Shown here in pieces: positions 15,810-24,563 of a DNA stretch of 64,000 nt. The DNA comes from JALEFZ01 sp964564415 (GTDB lineage Bacteria > Bacteroidota > Bacteroidia > J057), in contig CAZMAV010000003.1 of the NCBI GenBank assembly GCA_964564415.1, positions 1 to 64,000 of the forward strand, written 5' to 3'. Under the pieces are notes generated by a model that worked only from the letters and a program-made list of their open reading frames with translations, did not search any database and was not told the DNA's origin. Made by a program: the position numbers and the translations under genes. How positions within the stretch are numbered: the stretch's first letter is position 1; every line of letters starts with the position of its first letter.

Positions 15810-17498
15810 TTACTCCCCAAATCTTTGTCGGGCTGCGTTTTTCCTTCTTCTAAGGTAAAAGCGGACAAAGCCAAAAATCACCACCAGGAGAACTGGTAGG
15901 GCGAGGTTAAACACGCGGAGGAATTGGGCGAATTCTCCGGCTTTTTCCCGATTGACCCTTCTTACCCCAACCTCTTTCGATCTTATTCCTGTCAGGGCTT
16001 CATCTCCGGCTAGGTAATCGATGGCATTCATGATCATGGTCCTGTTGTCGTAGGGCATATAGCCCCTTCTGTTGCGGAACTTTTTCCCCTGGGCAAATTC
16101 TCCGTCTGAAATGACGGCTATCTTTCCGGGGTAGGCGGGGTTATTTTGTGGGCCAAAAGTGGCCTTGGGAGGTGAGGGAGCCAAAGAATCCGTGGGTGCG
16201 CTTCGATTGAGGAAGAGAGACTGAAAAGTCCCTTCCACCAGGAGCCCTGTGATAAATCCTTCTTTTTGTCTGAACAAGGCCTGAGGGGGAGGAGACTCCA
16301 GATAAGCGGACAGGTCAATAAATTGCTTTCCCTCGATTGTCCGGCTGAGGCGGGAGGAATTGAGAAATACGCTTTTTTGGGTGCCTGGTAGGGGGAAAGT
16401 ATCAATGGAACTGGCATAGCGCATCAGGGTAGCATCTACATTGCGGGCGATGGGATGCTCGGGAAATTGAAGCATCAAGGGATAGAAAATCCACTTTCGC
16501 GACTCAAAGTTTACCCTACCCGAAGGCCCGGGCATGACGATTTCTGTAGGTTCGCACTCCAAATCCTGAATAAGGTCATAATTGACCTTGAATCCATACT
16601 TGAAAAACATATCGTCGAGGTTGACTTCCCTCAATTCGGTGAGGGTACTTTGATTGCGATACAGCGATAGGTCCACCCGCTGATTGTCCATGATCCACAG
16701 GAGGCTGCCCCCGCGGATGAGGTATTGGTCGATTTCATACTTATCTCTCTCACTGAAGGCCTTTTGGGGTTGAAGCATTACCAGTACATCAATGCTGGGG
16801 CTGATTTCATACTCGGGGACTTTTGTCAGGTCCAGGGTAAAGAGCTTGTAATTGTTAGCGATCTCACTTACAAGCTCCGGTACGGAGTCAGGTGGCAGTT
16901 CGCCGTGGCCCTTCATAAAGGCGATGACCCCACCCCTTTCCTGAGATAGCTTGCGCATGGCAGAGGTGAGTTTGTATTCGAGGTCGGTTTCGGCCTTGGC
17001 AAAATTGATGTTGGGGCCCTGGGTAGTCATGACACTGGCACCTTTGACCAGGTCCACAAAAATTTCTCTTTCATTGGCATAGACCTCGGCGATGGGCCAC
17101 ATCTGATTGGTGCGTGTCTCGGTAGCCGATACCCTTACCCGGACGGGAATGGAGGCCAGGCCACGCTGGGCAAAGGTCTGTTGTAGCTCGGGATTATTGC
17201 TGGGGTCGATAAACTGAAATTGCAGGTCTCTCCCGGCGTATTGCTTCATTTCGAGGAGGGTAGTACGGATGGCCTCCTGAAATTCTCTGACATTGGGCGG
17301 GAAGTCACCTTCCAGGTATACCGATACAATGACCGGATGGGTAAAATTTTGAACCGTCTTCTTGGTCAGGGAAGAAAGGGAGTAGCGCTTTTCCTTGGTC
17401 AGGTCTATTCTTATAAAATAGGACGAGAGAATCAGGTTCAGAACGATGATGATTCCGATGACGATCAACCATTGGACGTTGGCCTGCAAACGCTTCAT
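15810..17498 (-). CDS. gldG: Gliding motility-associated ABC transporter auxiliary protein GldG
   Basis: A 562-residue membrane protein of the GldG family, an auxiliary subunit of the GldAFG ABC transporter linked to Bacteroidota gliding. One transmembrane helix lies near the N-terminus (WLIVIGIIIVLNLILSS) and one near the C-terminus (LALPVLLVVIFGFVRFYL). Between them is the large periplasmic ABC-transporter auxiliary domain with the segments KRYSLSSLTKKTV, FIDPSNNPE and MKGHGELPPD. GldF is usually encoded just upstream, but here the upstream neighbour is pyk, 54 bases away, so gldF and gldA must lie elsewhere if they exist. Confidence 0.93.
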   Translation of the reverse strand: MKRLQANVQWLIVIGIIIVLNLILSSYFIRIDLTKEKRYSLSSLTKKTVQNFTHPVIVSVYLEGDFPPNVREFQEAIRTTLLEMKQYAGRDLQFQFIDPSNNPELQQTFAQRGLASIPVRVRVSATETRTNQMWPIAEVYANEREIFVDLVKGASVMTTQGPNINFAKAETDLEYKLTSAMRKLSQERGGVIAFMKGHGELPPDSVPELVSEIANNYKLFTLDLTKVPEYEISPSIDVLVMLQPQKAFSERDKYEIDQYLIRGGSLLWIMDNQRVDLSLYRNQSTLTELREVNLDDMFFKYGFKVNYDLIQDLECEPTEIVMPGPSGRVNFESRKWIFYPLMLQFPEHPIARNVDATLMRYASSIDTFPLPGTQKSVFLNSSRLSRTIEGKQFIDLSAYLESPPPQALFRQKEGFITGLLVEGTFQSLFLNRSAPTDSLAPSPPKATFGPQNNPAYPGKIAVISDGEFAQGKKFRNRRGYMPYDNRTMIMNAIDYLAGDEALTGIRSKEVGVRRVNREKAGEFAQFLRVFNLALPVLLVVIFGFVRFYLRRRKNAARQRFGE

Positions 17499-17519
17499 TC
17501 AGATTAGGAATAGATATAG

Positions 17520-17546
17520 GCAGGGATGCACCTGAAGCATCCCTGC
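17520..17546. terminator. Hairpin between pyk and gldG
   Basis: A perfect 10-bp stem GCAGGGATGC / GCATCCCTGC with a 7-base loop lies just after the pyk stop and before the gldG start on the minus strand. No T run follows it, so it may attenuate or stabilise the transcript rather than terminate it fully. Confidence 0.5.
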
Positions 17547-17552
17547 AGGGGT

Positions 17553-19061
17553 TTACTTTTTAGCGGCTGTCTTCTTCTTTCCGGCGGCGACGTTCTTTTG
17601 TCCCGGGCGGATATGCCCCTTCTCGCGCATCCGGCTGATTTTGATCATATTGGTCAGGCCGTGCTCCATGAGGGGCATGCTACCTGTATTGATAAGGATG
17701 TCTCCCTGAGCTACGAGTTCCTTCTCCTTTAGGATTTCATGGACATCCTGAATGACATCGTCGGTACTGCTGAAGCTGTCGTAAAAGACAGCCCTTACTC
17801 CCCATACCAAATTGAGGGTGGTCAAGACCTGTCTGTTGTTGGTAAAGGCATATATAAATGATTTGGGCCTGCACCTGGACAGTTGGATGGCGGTATAGCC
17901 AGACCTCGTCATGGCCAGGATGGCGTTGGCCTGTGTCTCAAGAGAAAGTTTACAGGCCGCCTTGACAATGGAGGTACTCAAGACCTCGGCATTGTCGGGC
18001 ACCGTGTTCATGTTGCGGTAGTAAATCCCCTCTTCTTCCTTTTCTACACTCTCTACAATCCGGGCCATAGAGGCGACTACTCGGATGGGATATTTTCCTA
18101 CGGAGGTTTCTCCACTGAGCATGACAGCGTCGGTACCATCAACGACGGCATTGCCCACGTCGCTGGCCTCGGCCCGGGTGGGGCTGGCATTGTCGATCAT
18201 GGACTCCATCATTTGGGTAGCTACGATGACAGGCTTGCCTTGGAGGTTGCACTTTTTGACGATGCGCTTTTGCCAGGCAGGCACTTCTTCCATGGGAATT
18301 TCTACGCCCAGGTCACCTCTGGCGACCATGATGCCGTCGGCTACGGCGATGATTTCATCGATATTTCTGAGGGCTTCAGGTTTCTCGATTTTGGCGATGA
18401 TTTTGGAGACCCCGTTTTTCAGGCGAATGAGTTCCTTAAGCAGTTTGATATCATCAGCGGTCCTGACAAAGGAGAGGGCCAACCATTCTACATTGTGCTT
18501 GATGGCAAACTCATAATCCTTGAAATCTTTTTCTGTCAGGGTAGGAACGGAGATATTGGTCTTGGGGAGGTTGACTCCTTTTCGGCTTTTGATAAGGTCT
18601 CCTACGATGACTTCCAGCCTTACGATATTGGAGCTATTGGTGGTAACGACGCGCAGTTCGACTTTTCCGTCGTCGATTAGGATAGGGTCACCTTCACCTA
18701 CGTCCTGGGCAAAGGTATCGTAAACGATGGGCAGGACATCGGAGCCTTCTTCCTGGTCTCTGATGTCGCACTGCATGGTGATGATCTGCCCGGATTTTAC
18801 AGGAAAATCTTCGACCAGGTCTCCCATCCTGATTTTGGGCCCTTGGAGGTCCTGAAGGATGGCAATGGTCTTTCCATGTTTTTCATTGATCTCCCGGATC
18901 ATGTTGAGCGACTTTTCATGGGTCTTATGATCGGCGTGGGAGAAATTTAGCCTTGCGACGTCGAGGCCGGCGTGAGCCATCTGGAGTAGGGTTTCCGGAT
19001 TGGCGCAGGCGGGCCCGAGGGTGGCAATGATTTTGGTACGGCGGATGTGGTTCGAACTCAA
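17553..19061 (-). CDS. pyk: Pyruvate kinase
   Basis: Converts phosphoenolpyruvate and ADP to pyruvate and ATP, the last step of glycolysis. The family start region RRTKIIATLGPAC, the active-site segment IIAKIEKPEALRNIDEII and the substrate motif MVARGDLGVEIP are all present, followed by the ATP-site GKPVIVATQMMESM. About 502 residues, including a Lys-rich tail (GKKKTAAKK) beyond the usual end. The frame runs far upstream, but the family starts at the TTG at 19061 (MSSNHIRRTK), which overlaps the stop of the IPExxxVDY gene as TTGA, so the two are translationally coupled. Confidence 0.97.
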   Translation of the reverse strand: MSSNHIRRTKIIATLGPACANPETLLQMAHAGLDVARLNFSHADHKTHEKSLNMIREINEKHGKTIAILQDLQGPKIRMGDLVEDFPVKSGQIITMQCDIRDQEEGSDVLPIVYDTFAQDVGEGDPILIDDGKVELRVVTTNSSNIVRLEVIVGDLIKSRKGVNLPKTNISVPTLTEKDFKDYEFAIKHNVEWLALSFVRTADDIKLLKELIRLKNGVSKIIAKIEKPEALRNIDEIIAVADGIMVARGDLGVEIPMEEVPAWQKRIVKKCNLQGKPVIVATQMMESMIDNASPTRAEASDVGNAVVDGTDAVMLSGETSVGKYPIRVVASMARIVESVEKEEEGIYYRNMNTVPDNAEVLSTSIVKAACKLSLETQANAILAMTRSGYTAIQLSRCRPKSFIYAFTNNRQVLTTLNLVWGVRAVFYDSFSSTDDVIQDVHEILKEKELVAQGDILINTGSMPLMEHGLTNMIKISRMREKGHIRPGQKNVAAGKKKTAAKK

Positions 19062-19525
19062 GACAACATATATTTTAGTTCCTGTAAATGAGAGAGATCC
19101 TTGAGGGTCGTGATGAACGGAGAGGTTTTTAGCTTCTCTGACCAGGACCTCCATCTTTCTTCGTCGAAATTCGTAGCAGTATAGCGCAAAAAGAGGAAAT
19201 AGCGAAAGGACTTGGCAGCTTTGGGGAGTTTCATCCCTGCACCTGCACACAATATTACACTGTATTTTGCTAATGTCCCTTCATCCAGGTAAAAAAAATC
19301 GGCTTCTCCAGATTGAAAGTCTTCCTCCGAAGCCGGAAAAAGGGTCTGATCTTGGGTTGACTCCTCTTTCTTTTTTTTTATCATGGTGCTCTCCACACGT
19401 TGAAGATTCAGGTCCAAGCAATCATTGATGGTGAAAGAGATTTTCCAGACCTTCTCTTCCGCATTGATTCCCAGAATCTTGAAGGACTCGACTGGGAGAT
19501 CGGATATGTTCAATTTATTCGACAC
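19058..19525 (-). CDS. IPExxxVDY family protein
   Basis: A 155-residue cytoplasmic protein of the Bacteroidota family usually found beside pyk and the acpP-fabF-rnc cluster. It has the expected size and position, and the segment LPKAAKSFRYFLFLRY replaces the name-giving IPExxxVDY motif, so the motif is degenerate (Leu-Pro kept, Asp replaced by Arg before Tyr). The function is unknown. It is the first gene of a unit with pyk, with which it shares a TTGA overlap, and is divergent from acpP. In many relatives this gene lies downstream of rnc in the same direction; here it is on the opposite strand. Confidence 0.75.
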   Translation of the reverse strand: MSNKLNISDLPVESFKILGINAEEKVWKISFTINDCLDLNLQRVESTMIKKKKEESTQDQTLFPASEEDFQSGEADFFYLDEGTLAKYSVILCAGAGMKLPKAAKSFRYFLFLRYTATNFDEERWRSWSEKLKTSPFITTLKDLSHLQELKYMLS

Positions 19526-19593
19526 AAACTATCCTGGTATTGTCTGCAAGTTAAAAAAAGCTGGGCATAACGTAAGAAGATTGGGAAAGTTGT

Positions 19594-19601
19594 TATATTT
19601 G
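19594..19601 (+). promoter_or_regulatory. -7 element of the acpP-fabF promoter
   Basis: TATATTTG matches TAnnTTTG perfectly and lies 52 bases upstream of the acpP ATG in the 128-base divergent gap. No good TTTG is seen at the expected -33 distance. Confidence 0.5.
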
Positions 19602-19653
19602 CCCAAATTTTCATTGAGAGAATTAACAATTCATTAACCAAACGTGTACAGAT

Positions 19654-19902
19654 ATGTCATCTGAACAAAACATCGAAGCGCAAATCAAGGACATCATTGT
19701 AGAGAAGCTGGGCGTCGAGCCTGGAGAAGTAACTCCCGAGGCCAGCTTTGCTAATGATCTAGGAGCTGACTCGCTGGATACCGTAGAGCTTATCATGGAA
19801 TTCGAGAAGGTATTCAACCTCAGTATTCCTGACGAAGCTGCTGAAAAGATCGTCACCGTAGGCGATTCTATCCAGTACCTCAAGGAAAACGCTCAGTCCT
19901 GA
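19654..19902 (+). CDS. acpP: Acyl carrier protein
   Basis: An 82-residue carrier of growing fatty acyl chains in type II fatty acid synthesis. Ser40 in GADSLDTVELIMEFE is the 4'-phosphopantetheine attachment site. The protein is acidic and of normal length, and the helix-III segment FNLSIPDEAAEKI is typical. It leads the acpP-fabF operon, with 24 bases to fabF. Confidence 0.98.
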   Translation: MSSEQNIEAQIKDIIVEKLGVEPGEVTPEASFANDLGADSLDTVELIMEFEKVFNLSIPDEAAEKIVTVGDSIQYLKENAQS

Positions 19903-19926
19903 TCTTTTTTAAATTAATTTTTTCCT

Positions 19927-21171
19927 ATGCAATCAAGAAGGGTAGCAGTAACTGGTTTGGGTGCTCTTACACCTATCGGTCATACTGTCCCTGCTTTTTG
20001 GGAAGGTCTTTCTCAAGGTAAAAGCGGGGCAAACCTCATCACTCATTTCGATACCGAAAAGTACAAGGTGAAGTTTGCCTGCGAGGTGAAAGACTACACG
20101 GCCACCGATCATTTTGACCGTAAAACTGCCCGTAAGCTGGACTTATTTTCACAATATGCCATCATCGCCGCTCGCGAAGCCATTCAGGACTCCGAGGTCG
20201 ACCTGGAAAAAGTGGATCTCTCCCGCTTTGGTGTGATTGTCGGTTCGGGGATCGGTGGCCTCGGTGTTTTTTCTGAAGAACTTATCGCCTACGCCGATAA
20301 TGACAGGACGCCCAGGTTCAATCCTTTCTTTATTCCAAAAATGATCGTAGATATCGCCTCAGGGCATATCTCAATGGAATTTGGTCTCAAAGGACCCAAC
20401 TATGCCGTGGTCTCGGCCTGTGCCACTTCGACCAACTGCCTCATCGATTCCTACCTCCTGATCAAGTCCGGCTATGCCGATGTCATGCTCGCAGGAGGTG
20501 CCGAAGCCACCATCACCGAAGCGGGTATAGGAGGATTCATGTCTATGAAGGCCCTTTCCGAAAACAATGACGACTATGCCACTGCCAGCCGTCCCTTTGA
20601 CGCCCGCAGAGATGGATTTGTCATGGGTGAAGGTGGAAGCGTACTGGTACTCGAAGACTATGAGCACGCCATGGCCCGGGGAGCCAAAATCTATGGCGAA
20701 CTCAAAGGGATAGGCATGTCTGCCGATGCCCACCACATCACAGCTCCCCATCCAGAAGGTGATGGAGCCGTTATCGTCATGAGCAATGTGGTCAAGGACG
20801 CCGGAATCTCCCTCACAGACGTCGATTATATCAATATGCACGGGACTTCAACCCCCCTCGGTGATGTAGCCGAAACCAAGGCCATCAAACGGGTATTTGG
20901 AGACCACGCCTACAACATGAATATGAGCTCTTCAAAGTCCATGACCGGACACTTGCTGGGAGCTGCCGGAGCCCTGGAGGCCATTGTGGTCCTCCTGGCC
21001 ATGAAAAATAGCCTCGTGCCTCCAACCATCAACTTTAAAGAGGCCGATCCCGACTGCGATTTAAACTATACCTTCAATGAGTCTCAAGAGCGAGAAGTCA
21101 ATGTGGGTATTTCCAATACCTTTGGCTTTGGAGGGCACAATGCCTCTGTCCTCTTTACCAAAGTCCAATAG
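19927..21171 (+). CDS. fabF: 3-oxoacyl-[acyl-carrier-protein] synthase II (FabF)
   Basis: Condensing enzyme that elongates acyl-ACP with malonyl-ACP. 414 residues. Catalytic Cys165 lies in VVSACATSTN, the first His in NMHGTSTPLGD (about residue 304) and the second in SKSMTGHLLGAAGA. The glycine-rich C-terminal segment FGFGGHNASV is present. It follows acpP closely, as in most bacteria. A large structured hairpin separates it from rnc. Confidence 0.98.
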   Translation: MQSRRVAVTGLGALTPIGHTVPAFWEGLSQGKSGANLITHFDTEKYKVKFACEVKDYTATDHFDRKTARKLDLFSQYAIIAAREAIQDSEVDLEKVDLSRFGVIVGSGIGGLGVFSEELIAYADNDRTPRFNPFFIPKMIVDIASGHISMEFGLKGPNYAVVSACATSTNCLIDSYLLIKSGYADVMLAGGAEATITEAGIGGFMSMKALSENNDDYATASRPFDARRDGFVMGEGGSVLVLEDYEHAMARGAKIYGELKGIGMSADAHHITAPHPEGDGAVIVMSNVVKDAGISLTDVDYINMHGTSTPLGDVAETKAIKRVFGDHAYNMNMSSSKSMTGHLLGAAGALEAIVVLLAMKNSLVPPTINFKEADPDCDLNYTFNESQEREVNVGISNTFGFGGHNASVLFTKVQ

Positions 21172-21195
21172 GACCATCAAGATCAACTAAACATC

Positions 21196-21272
21196 CAGGC
21201 CAAACATCAATAATATATCTGCACGGGAAATGATTCCTGTGGAAATAATTTGAAAATTGATGTTTGGCCCTG
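21196..21272 (+). promoter_or_regulatory. Large branched hairpin between fabF and rnc
   Basis: CAGGCCAAACATCAAT (21196-21211) pairs with ATTGATGTTTGGCCCTG (21256-21272) with a single bulged base. Inside the loop lies a second hairpin, CACGGGAA/TTCCTGTG. The outer stem ends 25 bases before the rnc ATG and is followed by TATTTTTA. It may be a terminator for fabF, an RNase III processing site for rnc autoregulation, or both. Confidence 0.65.
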
Positions 21273-21297
21273 TATTTTTACATGGATGTGGGAATGA

Positions 21298-22050
21298 ATG
21301 CTTACGCTAAGACAGACATATAACCTTTATTTATCCAAGGATAGAAAATTTGTCAGAGATCTCTATGAGGTTTCTGGGCGTGTGCCAAAGGAGGTTTTTC
21401 TTTATCGGCTGGCCCTCACCCACAGTTCTTCCATTAATGGATTTGCCACAGAGGCCGACCGTAAAAAAGCCGCTGCCAGAGGCTGTAATGAAAGATTGGA
21501 ATTCCTTGGGGATTCCATTCTCGATTCCATTATCGCCGAGTTCCTCTTTAAAATATATCCCACCAAAGGAGAAGGCTTCCTGACCGAAATGCGGTCCAAA
21601 ATTGTCAACCGCAAATCCCTCAACTCCATTTGTAGGAAACTAAGGGTAGATATCCTTATTCGCCATCGGCAAAATGGCTCCATCAACGAGTCCATGTACG
21701 GAGATGCCCTCGAGGCCCTTATCGGTGCCCTCTACATGGACCTGGGATACCAAGACACCAAATGGTTTGTCTACAAACGCATCCTCGAACCCCATGTCCA
21801 CCTTCAGTCCGTAGAGCGGCAGATCATCAGCTACAAAAATAAGCTCATCGAGCATGTACAGAAGACCAAAATGGGCCAGCTCAACTTCGAAGTGATCGAC
21901 GAGATTGGAGATGGAAGATCCAAGGTCTTCAGGATTCAGGCCAAAGTGGGAGATGAAGTACTCGGTGTGGGCGAGGGAAAGAACAAAAAAACAGCCGAAC
22001 AGCGGGCCTCCCACGACGCCCTTTCCAAACTTAAATTACTTACTCCCTGA
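21298..22050 (+). CDS. rnc: Ribonuclease III
   Basis: Cleaves double-stranded RNA in rRNA and mRNA processing. 250 residues. The signature NERLEFLGDSILDSIIAE carries the metal-binding acidic residues, and EALIGALYMDLGY the second set. A C-terminal double-stranded-RNA-binding domain (about 175-248) is present, with KNKKTAEQRASHDALSKL. The start at ATG 21298 fits; an overlapping ATG in another frame just upstream is not used. Third gene of the acpP-fabF-rnc cluster. Confidence 0.97.
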   Translation: MLTLRQTYNLYLSKDRKFVRDLYEVSGRVPKEVFLYRLALTHSSSINGFATEADRKKAAARGCNERLEFLGDSILDSIIAEFLFKIYPTKGEGFLTEMRSKIVNRKSLNSICRKLRVDILIRHRQNGSINESMYGDALEALIGALYMDLGYQDTKWFVYKRILEPHVHLQSVERQIISYKNKLIEHVQKTKMGQLNFEVIDEIGDGRSKVFRIQAKVGDEVLGVGEGKNKKTAEQRASHDALSKLKLLTP

Positions 22051-22203
22051 GCTTTTCCACCTCAAAATCACGCCCAATATTAAACCCAGGCTGCCCAGGA
22101 TCAAGGGCATGACCGCACCGGGAAATTCATATATTCAGAGTAAGATACCTGCCAACAAGACCAAAACAGCCAAGGAAAGGACCAGGGTAGAAGTAAATTT
22201 CAT
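22036..22203 (-). pseudogene. Small two-helix membrane protein with one in-frame TGA
   Basis: From ATG 22203 to TAA 22036 the frame encodes 54 residues if the TGA at 22137-22135 is skipped. Part one is MKFTSTLVLSLAVLVLLAGILL and part two IYEFPGAVMPLILGSLGLIL plus a basic tail. It resembles small Bacteroidota membrane proteins with a first helix, a short loop with a PGA motif (often HWPGA) and a second helix. Trp would fit at the stop and needs one base change. Its end overlaps the rnc end by 15 bases on the other strand. It could instead be a chance frame. Confidence 0.5.
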
Positions 22204-22319
22204 AGATAATAGCTACAGATTGGTATAATGACAGCCCATATCGGTAGAAGCAATGAAAATAAGGAATAGGTTCCCAGGCCTTTAAAAGTGATAATCATCA
22301 CCCTAAAAACCATATTCCT

Positions 22320-22616
22320 ATGAACAACCAAGGGCAACTGGATTTCGGAACCATACTCCGAAATGGAATCGGCATGGGGCTAAAAAATGCCCCTCAGCTG
22401 ATTGTCAATTTTATCCTCTTCATCCTCACCTTCTGAATACCTTATCTCAATGTGGGTACCTTTATCGGAATATCTTCGGGCCTTTCCCTCAAGATGAGCC
22501 AGGGGAAAAAGATAGGATTTGCCGATATTTTTGATGGCCGTTACCGCGAACTGGTCTTAAAGCAGGAAGAAAATCAGGCAGATGATGTAGAAAAACTAGA
22601 CCTGGATGAGTTTTAA
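22320..22616 (+). pseudogene. Small membrane protein with one in-frame TGA at a Trp-like position
   Basis: ATG 22320 to TAA 22614-22616, 98 codons, broken once by TGA at 22434-22436. Before it: MNNQGQLDFGTILRNGIGMG and LKNAPQLIVNFILFILTF. After it: IPYLNVGTFIGISSGLSL and an acidic C-terminus ending LDLDEF. As I recall them, related small membrane proteins read LTxWIPYLNVGT here, so the stop replaces Trp by a single G-to-A change. Both halves keep coding character, so the lesion is recent, is an error, or is read through. A terminator follows directly, as expected for a transcribed gene. Confidence 0.7.
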
Positions 22617-22628
22617 GTAAAATATTTC

Positions 22629-22667
22629 AAAAAAAGCCCTGCTCACTGGTAGAGCAGGGCTTTTTTT
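22629..22667. terminator. Bidirectional intrinsic terminator
   Basis: A perfect 16-bp stem of seven A plus GCCCTGCTC (22629-22644) and its complement ending in seven T (22652-22667), with a 7-base loop. It serves the plus-strand membrane gene and the minus-strand ald, which converge here. Confidence 0.9.
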
Positions 22668-22701
22668 ATACAAAACCATACAGCCCCTAAAACCATGGGG
22701 C

Positions 22702-23814
22702 TTAGCTCACCACTTCGATTGCCTTGTAGGGCAGGTCAAAGGCCTCGGCGACTTCCCGGTAGACCACTTCCCCACGGATGATATTGAGTCCCTTCCTTAG
22801 GACGGGATTTTCGTCGCATGCTTTGACCCAGCCTTTACCCGCCAATTGAAGCACATAGGGGAGGGTGGCATTGGTCAGAGCCACGGTAGAGGTGTAGGGT
22901 ACGGCTCCTGGCATATTGGCCACACAATAGTGAACGACCCCATCAATGGTATAGACAGGGTTCTCATGGGTGGTGGGCTTGCAGGTTTGGATGCAACCTC
23001 CCTGGTCTACCGCCACATCTACGAGGACGGTACCGTCTTGCATATCTTGAAGCATGTCACGGGTTACCAGGTGGGGAGCTTTGGCACCTGGGATGAGGAC
23101 TGCTCCGATGATCAGGTCATGATCTCCGATCAGCTGGCGAATGGTATGCTCGTTGGAGTGCAGGGGGGTAACATTGGCGGGCATGATGTCGGCGAGGTAG
23201 CGAAGCCTGGGCAGGCTGATGTCCAGAATTCTTACAAAGGCTCCTAATCCTGCCGCCATTTTGGCTGCCTGGGTCCCTACTACACCTCCGCCAAGGATCA
23301 GCACCTTTCCCGGGGTAGTTCCGGGCACTCCTCCAAGGAGGACTCCTTTGCCACCCATAGGCTTTTCTAGGTATTTGGCCCCCTCCTGGACTGCCATTCT
23401 TCCGGCCACCTCGGACATAGGAATGAGGAGAGGCAGGGAACCGTCAGGGTTTTGTACCGTTTCGTAGGCGATACAAATGGCACCACTCTCGATGCAGGCC
23501 CGGGTAAGTTTCTCAGAAGAGGCAAAGTGGAAATAGGTAAAAACCACCTGGTTTGGGCGAAGTAGTCCATACTCCTCCTCAATGGGTTCTTTTACTTTGA
23601 CGATCATCTCGGCCTGGCCATAGACAGATTCTATGTCGGGCAGTAGTTCTGCTCCGGCCTCCTGGTATTCCTCATCGGAAAAACCCGAGCCCTGGCCTGC
23701 TCCTTTTTGAACCAGGATCTTGTGATCGCGCTTGACCAACTCGATCACCCCCGCCGGTGTCATAGCGACCCTGTTTTCGTTGTTTTTGATTTCTCGTGGT
23801 ACTCCAATTAGCAT
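22702..23814 (-). CDS. ald: Alanine dehydrogenase
   Basis: NAD-dependent interconversion of L-alanine and pyruvate plus ammonium. 370 residues, the family length. The N-terminus MLIGVPREIKNNENRVAMTPAG is characteristic, with Arg in the substrate site. Catalytic Lys is in MIVKVKEP and His in YFHFAS. The NAD-binding glycine-rich loop is LILGGGVVGTQAAKMA. Monocistronic by context: a terminator follows, and the 750-base upstream gap contains no strong gene. Confidence 0.97.
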   Translation of the reverse strand: MLIGVPREIKNNENRVAMTPAGVIELVKRDHKILVQKGAGQGSGFSDEEYQEAGAELLPDIESVYGQAEMIVKVKEPIEEEYGLLRPNQVVFTYFHFASSEKLTRACIESGAICIAYETVQNPDGSLPLLIPMSEVAGRMAVQEGAKYLEKPMGGKGVLLGGVPGTTPGKVLILGGGVVGTQAAKMAAGLGAFVRILDISLPRLRYLADIMPANVTPLHSNEHTIRQLIGDHDLIIGAVLIPGAKAPHLVTRDMLQDMQDGTVLVDVAVDQGGCIQTCKPTTHENPVYTIDGVVHYCVANMPGAVPYTSTVALTNATLPYVLQLAGKGWVKACDENPVLRKGLNIIRGEVVYREVAEAFDLPYKAIEVVS

Positions 23815-24563
23815 GATAGCGCAGTTAGTATTTCTTAGATTAATTGAGTAGCCTTCTCAGGAAGAAAGCCCTGATGCTAAGCATTGAAAGTGACAAACAT
23901 AGCCATAAAGAGGGCTTTCCTCAAAGTATAGAAAATTAAGTAGTCGCTCATATTGAACATCGGCATTTTTCAGACAGGATTTTTTCTTAAAACAGGGGAA
24001 ATACATCAGGCTCTAAGGCACTCATTCAAGCCCCAGGTATTTACAGCTGAAGAGAAGTGTCGAAATGAAATCGGAAGAATACCATACCCTGTTGTCGATT
24101 TTTTGAAGCTTCTTCTTGGTGAGAAGAAGATCAACTCTGAGATTATAGATAAGCCAAAAGAGGAAAAAATACCTGAAGAGGCTCTTCCATTTTTTGCCTT
24201 TGGAACGGCTTTTGGGTCAAAGGTTGAATTTTGATAAATATCAGTCAATTGGTGGACTTTGGGGAAGAAAATCTGGCGGAAGAGGAATTTTGCTGCTCAC
24301 CTAAGTGGGAGTGGATGGAAGAAGGAAAATTCAGGAAAAAGGTGTTTTTCATAATGAATTCATTTTCAATGTGTAAAGCTCATGGCTGTGCTGGCTTAAG
24401 TTCTAAAAGTTGAATTAATTCAATCCTTTGTAACACTTGGAAAAAATATTGCGTATATTAAGAGTATTCAATTAGATTTGAACTCCAAATTGAATTTTCA
24501 ATTGAGGAGTTTATTTCATATTTGTTACGCAACTAAATTTTTGTTTCACTAAAACTAATACTA
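23815..24563. other. AT-rich intergenic region between ald and infC with weak ORFs
   Basis: About 750 bases. A plus-strand frame at 23953-24234 (TTG start, 93 codons, starting NIGIFQTGFFLKTGE) is open but matches nothing I know and has a poor start, so I do not call it a gene. The overlapping minus-strand frame at 24006-24248 is no better. At 24481-24511 there is a hairpin (AACTCC/GGAGTT with inner AATTGA/TCAATT) 52 bases before infC, followed by T-rich sequence, possibly an infC leader structure. Confidence 0.4.

Noticed and set aside
17883..18680. 265-codon open frame antisense to pyk
   Set aside because: Gly/Asp-rich composition produced by the pyk codons on the other strand; no start signal or family match.
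19062..19250. N-terminal extension of pyruvate kinase
   Set aside because: The open frame continues upstream, but it overlaps the IPExxxVDY gene and adds non-conserved residues; the TTG at 19061 matches the family start.
23953..24234. 93-codon open frame on the plus strand between ald and infC
   Set aside because: TTG start, no recognisable family, AT-rich and overlapped by an equally open frame on the other strand; kept only as a note on the intergenic region.
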